A stretch of DNA of 64,000 bases, taken from NCBI GenBank assembly GCA_029379385.1, contig CM055605.1, forward strand, positions 17,519,001 to 17,583,000. Direction: 5' to 3'. The notes under the pieces are model-generated. The model ran no database searches and had not been told where the DNA came from. It saw only the letters and a list, made by a program, of their open reading frames with translations. A program made the translations under genes and the position numbers. Shown here piece by piece: positions 63,766 to 64,000 of this stretch; position 1 is the stretch's first letter, and each line of letters begins with the position of its first letter. The stretch is from Quillaja saponaria (lineage: Eukaryota; Streptophyta; Magnoliopsida; Fabales; Quillajaceae).

Positions 63766-64000
63766 AAAAAATGTCACTGAATTCACATAACACAAGCTCT
63801 ACTTCAGTGGATTGTACCTCAGTGCTGCATACTTTCAGAGGAAACCATTTGGTTTCTCATCTGTTAAAACCTCCAAAGAGAGGAGGGAGGTTTGGCAGAC
63901 CCCTACACGTTTATTAAATATAAGATAGTAAGGAGAGGCATAAACTTTACCCTTGAAATACAAAGAGTTAATATCGAATGTCAGACTTATGGTCTATATA

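Noticed and set aside
1..64000. CRISPR arrays, prokaryotic operons, ribosome-binding sites
   Set aside because: The DNA is plant nuclear, and no regularly spaced repeat arrays or operon structure are present.

Overview
The window is plant nuclear DNA, most likely from a eudicot. It is AT-rich, its genes are split by GT-AG introns, and it is full of LTR-retrotransposon, hAT, CACTA-like and tRNA-derived SINE remains. Recognisable products are plant-specific (an XA21/EFR-type receptor kinase, AKR2, and a RHIP1-type protein). I cannot fix the species from the sequence alone.

Layout. Positions 1-25428 are a nested pile of Ty3/gypsy LTR sequence with no host gene. It contains several diverged LTRs of one family, one PBS (about 10801), a polypurine tract (about 17030), degenerate pol pieces in both orientations, and a cleanly delimited nested solo LTR (20858-24842, TSD AGGTT). 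Positions 25429-34200 are AT-rich non-coding sequence in which a block of about 400 bp recurs at least five times. The part nearest the first gene is a partial segmental duplication carrying decapitated 5' relics of that gene. Positions 34211-37505 encode an intact two-exon LRR-XII receptor kinase of 1061 aa with a non-RD (HCD) catalytic loop. A broken LRR relic lies just downstream (38670-38849), followed by a perfect 58-bp hairpin (39342-39471).

Positions 39737-51977 (minus strand) are an apparently intact eight-exon AKR2 gene (349 aa), the cytosolic chaperone for chloroplast outer-envelope proteins. Its long introns hold a dead hAT transposase gene, a nested non-autonomous hAT element with an 8-bp target-site duplication, a SINE, and other debris.

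The most unusual part is 50890-62226. The AKR2 promoter, exon 1, intron 1, exon 2 and the start of intron 2 are present a second time in inverted orientation (arms about 50890-53215 and 54450-57036). On the plus strand these AKR2 exons lie directly upstream of seven exons encoding a RHIP1-like protein (RGS1-HXK1-interacting protein 1 family). All nine exons join in frame through GT-AG sites, giving a predicted 244-aa chimera (AKR2 residues 1-62 fused to a RHIP1 body). It looks like a new gene made by inverted duplication and exon capture, head to head with its AKR2 donor. Whether it is expressed cannot be judged from sequence. The window ends in a degenerate minus-strand gypsy reverse transcriptase (63515-63765).
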